64,000 nt of DNA. Source: Streptomyces cavernicola. GTDB lineage: Bacteria; Actinomycetota; Actinomycetes; Streptomycetales; Streptomycetaceae. Below the pieces are notes generated by a model, which was not told the DNA's origin, made no database searches, and saw only the letters and a program-made list of their open reading frames with translations. Position numbers and translations under genes: made by a program. Below, in pieces: positions 25,710-33,490 of this stretch. Each line of letters opens with the position of its first letter. Position 1 is the first letter of the stretch. The stretch lies in NCBI RefSeq assembly GCF_029968035.1, contig NZ_JASCIQ010000039.1, forward strand, positions 1 through 64,000, in the 5' to 3' direction.

Positions 25710-26660
25710 TCAGGCCCAGAGCTGACCGTGCAGGGCCTCGACCGCGGCGTCCGTGGACGGGGCGGTGTAGATGCCCGTCGACAGGTACTTCCAGCCGCCG
25801 TCGGCGACGACGAACGCCACGTCCGCCGACTCCCCCGCGGCCTGCGCCTTGCGGGCCACTCCGATGGCCGCGTGCAGGGCCGCGCCCGTCGAGACACCCG
25901 CGAAGATGCCCTCCTGCTGCAGGAGTTCACGGGTACGGGTCACCGCGTCCTGCGAGCCGACGGAGAACCGGGTGGTGAGCACCGCCTCGTCGTACAGCTC
26001 GGGGACGAAGCCCTCGTCGAGGTTGCGCAGGCCGTAGACCAGGTCGTCGTAGCGCGGCTCGGCGGCGACGATCTTGACGTCCGGCTTGTGCTCGCGGAGG
26101 TAGCGGCCGACGCCCATGAGGGTGCCGGTGGTGCCGAGGCCGGCCACGAAGTGCGTGATGGACGGCAGGTCGGAGAGGATCTCGGGGCCCGTCGTGGCGT
26201 AGTGGGCGCCCGCGTTGTCCGGGTTGCCGTACTGGTAGAGCATCACCCAGTCCGGGTGCTCCGCGGAGAGCTCCTTGGCGACGCGGACGGCGGTGTTGGA
26301 GCCGCCCGCGGCGGGGCTGGAGATGATCTCCGCGCCCCACATGGCGAGCAGTTCGCGGCGCTCGGACGAGGTGTTCTCGGGCATGACGCAGACGATGCGG
26401 TAGCCCTTGAGCTTGGCGGCCATCGCGAGCGAGATGCCGGTGTTGCCGCTGGTCGGCTCCAGGATCGTGCAGCCGGGCGTCAACCGGCCGTCCTTCTCGG
26501 CCTGTTCGATCATGTGGAGCGCGGGGCGGTCCTTGATCGAGCCGGTCGGGTTACGGTCCTCCAGCTTCGCCCAGATGCGGACGTCGTCGGAGGGCGAGAG
26601 CCTCGGCAGCCGTACGAGCGGGGTGTTGCCGACCGCGGCCAGCGGCGAGTCGTACCGCAT
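25710..26660 (-). CDS. cysM: O-phosphoserine/CysO-dependent cysteine synthase
   Basis: 316 residues, fold type II PLP enzyme. The PLP Lys is in NPTGSIKDRPA (Lys about 43), the substrate loop in EPTSGNTGIS, and the phosphate-binding glycines in AGLGTTGTLMGVG. Lying 1 bp downstream of cysO and near mec, it is the actinobacterial CysM type, which in M. tuberculosis uses the CysO thiocarboxylate as sulphur donor and O-phosphoserine as acceptor. Substrate preference is inferred from context. Cytoplasmic. Confidence 0.93.
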   Translation of the reverse strand: MRYDSPLAAVGNTPLVRLPRLSPSDDVRIWAKLEDRNPTGSIKDRPALHMIEQAEKDGRLTPGCTILEPTSGNTGISLAMAAKLKGYRIVCVMPENTSSERRELLAMWGAEIISSPAAGGSNTAVRVAKELSAEHPDWVMLYQYGNPDNAGAHYATTGPEILSDLPSITHFVAGLGTTGTLMGVGRYLREHKPDVKIVAAEPRYDDLVYGLRNLDEGFVPELYDEAVLTTRFSVGSQDAVTRTRELLQQEGIFAGVSTGAALHAAIGVARKAQAAGESADVAFVVADGGWKYLSTGIYTAPSTDAAVEALHGQLWA

Positions 26661-26661
26661 A

Positions 26662-26940
26662 TCAGGCCATACCGCCGGCTACGGCCGGGAGGATCGTGAT
26701 GCTGTCGCCGTCGGTGAGCTTGGTGGTGATGCCGTCCAGGAAGCGGACGTCCTCGTCGTTCAGGTACACGTTGACGAAGCGGCGCAGCTGGCCCTCCTCC
26801 ACCAGGCGGGCCTGGATACCCGCGTGGCGGGACTCCAGGTCGGTGAAGAGCGCGGCGAGGGTGTCGCCGGAGCCCTCGACGGCCTTCGCGCCGTCGGTGT
26901 ACGTGCGGAGGATGGTGGGGATGCGGACCTCGATGGCCAT
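26662..26940 (-). CDS. cysO: Sulphur carrier protein, ThiS/MoaD family
   Basis: 92 residues with the ubiquitin-like fold of MoaD/ThiS (VRIPTILRTYT, LRRFVNVYLNDEDVRFL, DGDSITILPAVAGGMA). It is activated to a C-terminal thiocarboxylate and hands sulphur to CysM. The C-terminus ends Gly-Gly-Met-Ala rather than Gly-Gly, so two residues would have to be removed before activation, a natural job for the JAMM protease encoded upstream. Translationally linked to cysM. Confidence 0.92.
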   Translation of the reverse strand: MAIEVRIPTILRTYTDGAKAVEGSGDTLAALFTDLESRHAGIQARLVEEGQLRRFVNVYLNDEDVRFLDGITTKLTDGDSITILPAVAGGMA

Positions 26941-27052
26941 GGCTGGGGCTCCTGTCGAAGGAAGTCAGGTCGGTGGGCGCGCGGCAGTACGCGCAAGTGC
27001 GTGGTGGTGCGCTGGGAGAGCGCCGCGGCCCGCGGCCGTGCGGCGGCAGGGT

Positions 27053-27154
27053 TCAGCGGGGACAGATGGCGCTGTTGAGCCTGCACAGGTCGACGTGAAG
27101 GCGCGCCACGAGCAGCATGCCCGGCGTCTTGTCGTTCACGTCGTGGGAAACCAT
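27053..27154 (-). CDS. Short leader peptide, putative cysteine attenuator
   Basis: 33 residues from ATG 27154, too short for usual gene finders. The middle and end read MLLVARLHVDLCRLNSAICP, the core of a family of Streptomyces leader peptides seen upstream of sulphur-assimilation genes. It has two Cys codons near the end. It lies 112 bp upstream of cysO on the same strand; the gap contains GC-rich self-complementary sequence around 27018-27034. Translation of the Cys codons could sense cysteinyl-tRNA and control cysO-cysM, which is inference from the pattern. Confidence 0.8.
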   Translation of the reverse strand: MVSHDVNDKTPGMLLVARLHVDLCRLNSAICPR

Positions 27155-27317
27155 GCGGTCATCGTATCGATTCCCGGTCCGGGCCCTGGAATGTGATCTC
27201 GGATACTGGACGATTTTTGTTCACCACTCGGACATGGGGCGGGTCGCGGCGGCCTCGGCGGACCAGTGCGTACCCCTTCGCACCCCTGTGACCACGACAG
27301 AAGCAGCCCGAGCGGGC

Positions 27318-27746
27318 TCAGTAGGCCTCGACGACCTTGACCTCTTCCTCGGTGACCTCGCCGTCCACGATCCGGTACGAGCGGAACTGGAAGTCGCCGA
27401 GACCGTCGGCGTCGGCCGTCGAGACCAGGACGTAGTGGGCGCCGGGCTCGTTCGCGTACGAGATGTCGGTGCGGGAGGGGTAGGCCTCGGTGGCGGTGTG
27501 CGAGTGGTAGATGACGACGGGCTCCTCGTCCCGGTCGTCCATCTCGCGGTAGAGCTTCAGCAGGTCGCCCGAGTCGAACTCGTAGAACGTGGGCGAGCGG
27601 GCCGCGTTCAGCATGGGGATGAAGCGCTCGGGCCGGCCCTCGCCGACCGGGCCGGCGACGACGCCGCACGCCTCGTCGGGGTGGTCCTCTCGCGCGTGGG
27701 CGACGATCTGGTCGTGCAGGGCCTGGGTGATGGTCAGCATGCGCAT
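27318..27746 (-). CDS. mec: JAMM/Mov34 metalloprotease, CysO-cysteine peptidase
   Basis: 142 residues. The JAMM zinc site is complete: Glu about 25 in DEACGVV, then HSHTATEAYPSRTD with His81, His83, Ser91 and Asp94. In M. tuberculosis Mec cleaves cysteine from the CysO-cysteine adduct; here it may also trim the CysO tail. ATG 27746 is chosen; another ATG lies at 27740. Separated from cysO by the leader region, so it may have its own promoter or be the first gene of the sulphur operon. Confidence 0.93.
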   Translation of the reverse strand: MRMLTITQALHDQIVAHAREDHPDEACGVVAGPVGEGRPERFIPMLNAARSPTFYEFDSGDLLKLYREMDDRDEEPVVIYHSHTATEAYPSRTDISYANEPGAHYVLVSTADADGLGDFQFRSYRIVDGEVTEEEVKVVEAY

Positions 27747-27755
27747 GAGGATAGG

Positions 27756-27792
27756 CAGATGGGCCGCGGATCCGAGATCCGCGGCCCATCTG
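27756..27792 (-). terminator. Amino-acid permease terminator
   Basis: A 17-bp perfect stem between 27756-27772 and 27776-27792 (arms contain GATGGGCCGCGGATC and GATCCGCGGCCCATC) with a 3-nt loop, between the permease stop and mec. Confidence 0.8.
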
Positions 27793-27793
27793 G

Positions 27794-27827
27794 TGAGACG
27801 ACTGCTGAGACGACTGCTGAGACGGGG
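27794..27827. repeat. 12-bp tandem repeat after the permease
   Basis: TGAGACGACTGC at 27794-27805 and 27806-27817 are exact, followed by a partial third unit TGAGACGGGG. It lies between the permease stop and its terminator. Confidence 0.85.
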
Positions 27828-27856
27828 ACCGGGTTGCGGTCGGGCCGTCCGGCCGG

Positions 27857-29326
27857 TCAGGCCTTGGCGTCCTCCGGGGCGTTCCCTGCGGCCGACTTGC
27901 GGCGCTGGATGGCGAGGTAGCCGATGCCGAGGATCAGACCCCAGACCGGGGCTGCGTAGAGCGAGATCCGGGAGTCCGGGTCCAGGGCCATGAGCACGAT
28001 GACCAGGCCGATGAAGGCCAGGGCGAAGGTGCTCGTGTACGGGGCGCCGGGGGCCTTGAAGCTGGACTGCGGGAGTTCGCCGCGGTCGGCCTTGCGGCGG
28101 TAGCGGAGCTGGCTGATCAGGATCATGATCCAGGCCCACATGCCGGAGATGGTGGCGAAGGAGACGACGAGCTCGAAGGCCTTGCCCGGGTCCATGTAGT
28201 TGAGCACGACGCCGAAGAGCATCAGGCCGGCCGAGACGCTGGTGCCGATGAGCGGCAGGCCCTTCTTGGACAGCTTGGTGAAGATCTTCGGGCCCTGGCC
28301 GTTGAGCGCCAGGTCGCGCAGCATGCGGCCGGTGGAGTACATGCCGGAGTTGCAGGAGGAGAGCGCGGCGGTGAGGACCACGAAGTTCACGATCGCGGCG
28401 CCGACGCCGAGGCCCATCTTCTCGAAGGCGGCGACGAACGGGCTGACGCCGGGCTGGAAGTGGGTCCAGGGCACGACCGAGAGGATCATGATCAGCGCGC
28501 CGATGTAGAAGACGGCGATGCGCCACGGCACGGTGTTGATGGCCTTGGGCAGCACGGTCTTCGGGTCCTTGGACTCGCCCGCGGTGACGCCGACCAGCTC
28601 GACGGCGAGGAAGGCGAACATGACCATCTGCAGGGTCATGAGGGTGGAGCCGATGCCGTTCGGGAAGAAGCCGCCCTGGTCCCACAGCATGGTGACGGAG
28701 GCGGTGTCGCCGGCGTCGGAGAAGCCGACGGTGAGGATGCCGGCGCAGATCAGGATCATGCCGACGATCGCGGTGACCTTGACCATCGAGAACCAGAACT
28801 CCAGCTCACCGAAGAGCTTCACGGAGATCAGGTTCGCGCCGAAGAGGATCACGGTGAATATCAGGGCGAAGACCCATTGCGGCTGATTGAGCCAGCCGTC
28901 CGCGTTCTTCGTCCAGAACTGCATGTACTGGGCCGCGGCGGTGACCTCGGTCATGCCGGTGATGACCCAGAAGAGCCAGTACGTCCAGCCCGTCACGAAG
29001 CCCGCGAACGGGCCGATGAACTCACGGGCGTACTCCGAGAAGGATCCCGAGACCGGGCGGTACATGAGGAGCTCGCCGAGCGCCCGCATGATGAAGAAGA
29101 TGACCAGGCCCGCGAGTGCGTAGGCCAGGATCAGGCTCGGGCCGGCTTTGTGGATGCCCTTGCCCGCGCCGAGGAACAGGCCGGTGCCGATGGCGCCGCC
29201 GATCGCGATCATCTGGATCTGCCGGGCTCCGAGCCCGCGCTGGTAACCCTCGCCGCCCTCGGGCGACTCGCCGCCTTGCACGGCCTCATTGGGGTCGTAC
29301 TGCTTGTCGACCTGCACTGAGGTCAT
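27857..29326 (-). CDS. APC-family amino-acid permease
   Basis: 489 residues from ATG 29326 with GGAGAAAGG upstream. Twelve membrane helices and the AAT-family marks are visible: ARQIQMIAIGGAIGTGLFLG in helix 1, YALAGLVIFFIMRALGELLM, and GESKDPKTVLPKAINTVPWR in the loop after helix 6. It belongs with the proton-coupled transporters CycA (D-Ser/D-Ala/Gly), AnsP and GabP. The exact amino acid is unclear. Long 5' region with a large palindrome suggests regulation. Confidence 0.92.
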   Translation of the reverse strand: MTSVQVDKQYDPNEAVQGGESPEGGEGYQRGLGARQIQMIAIGGAIGTGLFLGAGKGIHKAGPSLILAYALAGLVIFFIMRALGELLMYRPVSGSFSEYAREFIGPFAGFVTGWTYWLFWVITGMTEVTAAAQYMQFWTKNADGWLNQPQWVFALIFTVILFGANLISVKLFGELEFWFSMVKVTAIVGMILICAGILTVGFSDAGDTASVTMLWDQGGFFPNGIGSTLMTLQMVMFAFLAVELVGVTAGESKDPKTVLPKAINTVPWRIAVFYIGALIMILSVVPWTHFQPGVSPFVAAFEKMGLGVGAAIVNFVVLTAALSSCNSGMYSTGRMLRDLALNGQGPKIFTKLSKKGLPLIGTSVSAGLMLFGVVLNYMDPGKAFELVVSFATISGMWAWIMILISQLRYRRKADRGELPQSSFKAPGAPYTSTFALAFIGLVIVLMALDPDSRISLYAAPVWGLILGIGYLAIQRRKSAAGNAPEDAKA

Positions 29327-29751
29327 GTTTGTGCGCCTTTCTCCATGACGATCCGTGCCGTACGTCGTACTGGCCCGGATCGGGTCCCGATCCCCCCGGA
29401 TGTGGATGGAGCTGTGCCTATCGGCGTTCGGCCGACGGGGCGCCCTCGCAAGGACATGGGTGGCGTCCCGCGAGTGGTCGTGAACATTTATCACGGCCGT
29501 AACAGTGATCAACGGCCGAAAATGTGGCGCACACCACGGACATAGCTGGGCAAATCGCCCAGAGAGCGATGAAAACTGGCCACGCCGGTGACGCGATCGT
29601 TATCCGGATTTGAGTGTCCGTTGAGCGAACGGACTCCTCGGTCGGATAGGTGCTACAGGCACGTACATTCGCATACGTACGGCGGGATCGGAGCGTCGGT
29701 CCAGAGTTCGGGCGACAGGGTCCAGGAACCGGGATCCAAGGGCCAGGAGGT
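29327..29751. other. 425-bp gene-free region upstream of the permease
   Basis: No convincing ORF on either strand. It holds the permease leader and promoter, the palindrome at 29484-29525, and unremarkable sequence toward the DUF2017 stop. Base composition is less GC-rich around 29480-29600 than in the neighbouring genes, as expected for a promoter region. Confidence 0.6.
29484..29525. promoter_or_regulatory. 42-bp nested palindrome upstream of the permease
   Basis: Outer arms ACATTT (29484-29489) and AAATGT (29520-29525) enclose inner arms CGGCCGT (29494-29500) and ACGGCCG (29512-29518). It lies 158 bp upstream of the permease start. It could be an operator for a dimeric regulator or a stem in the leader. 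Confidence 0.55.
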
Positions 29752-30345
29752 TCAGGGCATCAGTGTCTCGACGAGCGTCTCCTGCAGGCCGCCGAGCCAG
29801 AGGTACGCCATCACCATCGGCTTGCGCGGATCACTGTCCGGCAGGCGGTAAAGCAGGTCCGTGTCCTCCTCGGCGATGACGTCGAGGCGGGCGGCGAGCG
29901 CGAGCCGCAGGTCGTTGAGCGAGCCGAGCCACTGCCGGGACTCGTCCGCGGACAGCTTGAGCACCGCGCCGCTCTCGCCGCCGACGGTGAGCGCGTCGAG
30001 GGAGCGGACCACCGCGAGGGCGTTCTCCCGCTTGCCCGCGCGCAGGTCGTTCTCCGTGAACCGCCTGAACTCGGCGGAGTACGCCTTGAGTTGATCGTCC
30101 GGCACGGCCTCGGGGTCGCCGTACGCGTCAGGGAAGAGGCGCTGCAGGACCGGGTCGGTCGGGGGCTCGCTCGGGCCCTCGGCGAAGAGGTCGGCGAGTG
30201 GGTCGGACTCCTCGTCGGCGCCGCCGGGCCCCGGGCCGATCAGTTCGAGCAGCTGGACCGCGAGGGAGCGCAGGATGGAGATCTCGACCTCGTCGAGCGG
30301 GACGGCGGCGCCGCCGCCCGGGACCGGTTCGAACTGGCCGGCCAT
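29752..30345 (-). CDS. DUF2017 family protein
   Basis: 197 residues from ATG 30345. Acidic, helical protein with VEISILRSLAVQLLELI near the start and the C-terminal ESRQWLGSLNDLRLALAARL and YLWLGGLQETLVETL typical of DUF2017. Its start codon shares a base with the clpS stop (TGATG), so the two are translationally coupled; the clpS-DUF2017 pairing is conserved across actinobacteria and suggests a link to ClpAP/ClpCP proteolysis, otherwise undefined. Confidence 0.9.
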   Translation of the reverse strand: MAGQFEPVPGGGAAVPLDEVEISILRSLAVQLLELIGPGPGGADEESDPLADLFAEGPSEPPTDPVLQRLFPDAYGDPEAVPDDQLKAYSAEFRRFTENDLRAGKRENALAVVRSLDALTVGGESGAVLKLSADESRQWLGSLNDLRLALAARLDVIAEEDTDLLYRLPDSDPRKPMVMAYLWLGGLQETLVETLMP

Positions 30346-30668
30346 CAGGTGCGGTCCTGGCTCATCGTCGCCCACAGTCCGTAGCCGTGCATGGCCTGGA
30401 CGTCGCGCTCCATCTCCTCGCGCGTGCCGCTGGAGACCACGGCGCGGCCCTTGTGGTGGACGTCGAGCATCAGTTTGTGCGCCTTGTCCTTGGAGTAGCC
30501 GAAGTAGCTCTGGAAGACATACGTCACGTAGCTCATGAGGTTCACGGGGTCGTTGTGAACGATCGTGACCCAGGGGACGTCGGGCTCGGTCACGGCGGAG
30601 ACCTCCTCCACCGACTCGGGCTTGACCTCTACGGGAGACACATCAGGAGCCACACTCACCTGCCCCAT
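30345..30668 (-). CDS. clpS: ATP-dependent Clp protease adaptor
   Basis: 107 residues from ATG 30668 (a GTG at 30695 is possible). ClpS binds N-degron substrates and delivers them to the Clp unfoldase. The core PWVTIVHNDPVNLMSYVTYV holds the Asn-Asp of the N-degron pocket, followed by VHHKGRAVVSSGTREEMERD. The first 35 residues are a disordered acidic extension. Operon with DUF2017. Confidence 0.95.
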   Translation of the reverse strand: MGQVSVAPDVSPVEVKPESVEEVSAVTEPDVPWVTIVHNDPVNLMSYVTYVFQSYFGYSKDKAHKLMLDVHHKGRAVVSSGTREEMERDVQAMHGYGLWATMSQDRT

Positions 30669-30800
30669 GCTGCCACTTGGGCCCCCGCCCCGCACAAACG
30701 GCCCTGCCGGGAGAGGGTTCCGCCCTCGCGGAACGGGGCCTGCGTCACAATCGGACCCTAGAAATCGTCAAGGTGACGAAATGGGGGTAGCATCCCGGCC

Positions 30801-32150
30801 ATGAACAGTGGGCCTATGAACTCTGCGGACCTCGGGCTGCCCGTGGACGTGCCGTCGACGGCGCTCTTCACGGACCACTACGAGCTGACCATGCTGCAGG
30901 CCGCCCTCAGGGCGGGCACGGCCGAGCGCCGCTCGGTCTTCGAGGTGTTCACGCGCAGGCTCCCCGAGGGGCGCCGGTACGGCGTCGTCGCGGGCACCGG
31001 ACGCGTCCTGGACGCCGTGGAGAACTTCCGCTTCGACGACGGCGTGCTCGGCTTCCTGCGGGACCGCCGCGTCGTCGACGAGCCCACCCTGGAGTGGCTC
31101 GCCGGCTACCGCTTCCGCGGCGACATCTGGGGCTACCCGGAGGGCGAGGTGTACTTCCCCGGCTCGCCGATCCTGCGGGTCGAGGGCTCCTTCGCGGAGT
31201 GCGTGCTCCTGGAGACCGTGATCCTGTCGATCCTCAACCACGACTCGGCGATCGCCGCGGCCGCCTCCCGGATGTCGGCCGCGGCGGGCGGGCGCGGCCT
31301 GATCGAGATGGGCGCCCGCCGCACCCACGAGCTGGCCGCGGTGGCCGCGTCCCGGGCCGCGTACGTCGGCGGCTTCGAGGCCACCTCGGACCTGGCCGCA
31401 GGCTTCCGCTACGACATCCCCACCGTCGGCACCTCGGCGCACGCGTTCACGCTCCTGCACGACAGCGAGCGGGACGCCTTCACCGCCCAGGTGGACACCC
31501 TCGGCCGGGGCACGACCCTGCTCGTCGACACGTACGACGTGGCCGAGGCGGTGCGGCTCGCCGTCGAGGTGGCCGGTCCTGAGCTCGGCGCGGTCCGGAT
31601 CGACTCCGGCGACCTGCTGCTCGTCGCGCACCGGGTACGGCAGCAGCTGGACGAGCTCGGCGCCACCGACACCAAGATCGTGGTCACCTCGGACCTGGAC
31701 GAGTACGCCATCGCCTCGCTCGGGGCCGCGCCCGTGGACGCGTACGGCGTGGGCACGCAGCTGGTCACCGGGTCCGGACACCCGACCTGCTCGATGGTCT
31801 ACAAGCTGGTGGCGCGGGCCAAGTCCGCCGATCCGAAGGCGCCGCTCGAACCGGTGGCGAAGAAGTCGATGGGCGCCAAGTCCTCACGCGGCGGCCGCAA
31901 GTGGGCCGCGCGCCGCCTGGACGAGGACGGCGTCGCCGAGGCCGAGGTCGTCGGCACCGGGCCGGTCCCCGCCGACCTGGTCGACCGGCAGCTGCTCGTC
32001 GAGCTGGTCAAGGGCGGCGAGGTGGTGGCCCGTGAACCGCTGGACGCGGTGCGCGCCCGGCACAAGGCGGCCCGCGACCTGCTGCCGCTCTCCGCCACGC
32101 AGCTCTCGCGCGGCGAGGCCGTCATCCCCACGGAGCTCGTCTCGCCGTGA
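30801..32150 (+). CDS. pncB: Nicotinate phosphoribosyltransferase
   Basis: 449 residues. It converts nicotinate and PRPP to nicotinate mononucleotide in NAD salvage. Family features are LFTDHYELTMLQAALRAG at the N-terminus, the FEATSDLAAG and GTSAHAFTLLHDSE region with the phosphorylated-His neighbourhood, RIDSGDLL, and the PRPP-binding YGVGTQLVTG. It is followed 123 bp later by pncA in the same direction; together they form a nicotinamide-to-NaMN route. Divergent from clpS. Confidence 0.95.
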   Translation: MNSGPMNSADLGLPVDVPSTALFTDHYELTMLQAALRAGTAERRSVFEVFTRRLPEGRRYGVVAGTGRVLDAVENFRFDDGVLGFLRDRRVVDEPTLEWLAGYRFRGDIWGYPEGEVYFPGSPILRVEGSFAECVLLETVILSILNHDSAIAAAASRMSAAAGGRGLIEMGARRTHELAAVAASRAAYVGGFEATSDLAAGFRYDIPTVGTSAHAFTLLHDSERDAFTAQVDTLGRGTTLLVDTYDVAEAVRLAVEVAGPELGAVRIDSGDLLLVAHRVRQQLDELGATDTKIVVTSDLDEYAIASLGAAPVDAYGVGTQLVTGSGHPTCSMVYKLVARAKSADPKAPLEPVAKKSMGAKSSRGGRKWAARRLDEDGVAEAEVVGTGPVPADLVDRQLLVELVKGGEVVAREPLDAVRARHKAARDLLPLSATQLSRGEAVIPTELVSP

Positions 32151-32218
32151 GCGGGCGCGCATGAACGCACGGGGAGGGGGAATGCAACGGCCGTCCCCCT
32201 CTACCCCCCTCTGAGCAT

Positions 32219-32252
32219 CCGAATAAGCCGAAGCCTCCGAATAATCCGAAGC
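32219..32252. repeat. Two near-identical 16-bp copies before pncA
   Basis: CCGAATAAGCCGAAGC (32219-32234) and CCGAATAATCCGAAGC (32237-32252) differ by one base, period 18, and a partial third copy AGCCGAAGG overlaps the pncA ribosome-binding site. AT-rich for this genome. Confidence 0.8.
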
Positions 32253-32273
32253 ATCCAGCCGAAGGACACCATC

Positions 32274-32861
32274 ATGCGCCGCGCCTTGATCGTCGTGGAT
32301 GTGCAGAACGACTTCTGTGAGGGCGGCAGCCTCGCCGTCGCCGGCGGCGCGGACGTCGCCGCGGCGGTCACGGATCTGATCGGCCAGGCGGCCGGTGCGG
32401 GCTACCAGCACGTGGTCGCCACCCGCGACCACCACATCGCCCCCGGCGACCACTTCTCCGACCGCCCGGACTTCGTGCACAGCTGGCCCGCGCACTGCGT
32501 CGCCGGCACCGAGGGCGTCGGCTTCCACCCGAACTTCGCCCCTGCGGTCGCCTCGGGCGCGGTCGACGCGGTCTTCGACAAGGGCGCGTACACGGCTGCG
32601 TACAGCGGGTTCGAGGGGGCCGACGAGAACGGGACGCCGCTGGCGCGGTGGTTGCGGGCGCGGGAGGTGAGCGAGGTCGACGTCGTCGGGATCGCCACGG
32701 ATCACTGCGTGCGGGCCACTGCGTTGGACGCGGCTCGGGAGGGGTTCCGGACGAAGGTGCTCCTGGATCTGACCGCCGGGGTCTCGGCGGAGTCCACCCA
32801 GCGGGCGCTGGACGAGCTCCGCTCGGCGGGCGTCGAACTCACAGGCAAGCCGGTGGTCTGA
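32274..32861 (+). CDS. pncA: Nicotinamidase
   Basis: 195 residues. It deamidates nicotinamide to nicotinate, the substrate of PncB. Catalytic triad Asp9 (VVDVQNDF), Lys103 (FDKGAYT) and Cys145 (GIATDHCV); metal ligands Asp52, His54 and His74. GAAGGA 6 bp before the ATG. In mycobacteria this enzyme also activates pyrazinamide. Confidence 0.95.
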   Translation: MRRALIVVDVQNDFCEGGSLAVAGGADVAAAVTDLIGQAAGAGYQHVVATRDHHIAPGDHFSDRPDFVHSWPAHCVAGTEGVGFHPNFAPAVASGAVDAVFDKGAYTAAYSGFEGADENGTPLARWLRAREVSEVDVVGIATDHCVRATALDAAREGFRTKVLLDLTAGVSAESTQRALDELRSAGVELTGKPVV

Positions 32862-32865
32862 TCCC

Positions 32866-33040
32866 CTCCCCGCCCCTTCCCGAAAGTCCTGCGGACAGCT
32901 CCGGGGGCCAGCCCCCGGACCCCCGCTGCTCAATCGCCGCAGGGGCTGATTTTCAGGGGCGCGGGGAACTGCGCGACCAGCCACGATGGCGCGGCAGACG
33001 GGTGACAGCCGACGACAGTCTCTCGGGAAGGGGCGGGGAG
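32866..33040. repeat. Streptomyces intergenic repeat, copy 2
   Basis: Landmarks CCGGACCCCCGCTGCTCAAT, GCCGCAGGGGCTGATTTTC and AGGGGCGCGGGGAACTGCGC match copy 1 near 24.1 kb in the same orientation. Fills the gap between pncA and the next gene. Confidence 0.85.
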
Positions 33041-33053
33041 GGGAGGGGAGAGT

Positions 33054-33374
33054 TCAGGCCGTCCTGGCCGGTCGGAGCAAGGACCGGATCGGGTGCCAGA
33101 GCTCCGAGACCTCGTCCGGCGCCGTGCGCCATATCAGGCCGTCCGGATGATGCAGGACGGCCGTGACCTCATCGGGCGTCGGCGGATGCGTGTTGCCCCG
33201 CAGATACACCGCCCGCAGGCCCAGATTGCGGAGCCTGGTCAGGGCTCGCGCTCGGTTCGCGGCATGTACGAGGACCCGTACATGACTCTGCTCGCCCAGT
33301 GGGCTCGGCAGGGTCAGGGCCACCACGACGCTGCCTCCCGGCAGCTTGCTGAAGCCTCCTCCAGCCATCGACAT
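33054..33374 (-). CDS. Conserved hypothetical protein
   Basis: 106 residues from ATG 33374. The body (GGSVVVALTLPSPLGE, RVLVHAANRARALTRLRNLG, TPDEVTAVLHHPDGLIWRTA) looks like a conserved Streptomyces protein with no assigned domain. It is soluble and basic in the middle. Stand-alone gene between the nicotinamidase and the M6 protease, next to a dispersed repeat. Confidence 0.7.
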   Translation of the reverse strand: MSMAGGGFSKLPGGSVVVALTLPSPLGEQSHVRVLVHAANRARALTRLRNLGLRAVYLRGNTHPPTPDEVTAVLHHPDGLIWRTAPDEVSELWHPIRSLLRPARTA

Positions 33375-33490
33375 CACACCCCCGTGAGACGTTGCGTCAA
33401 TAAGGAACTCACAGGACGCACCTAAACACGATCGGCCGCGACCCGCTAGAGGGTCACGGCCGATACGTCTTTGACCAGCGGAAATATGGC

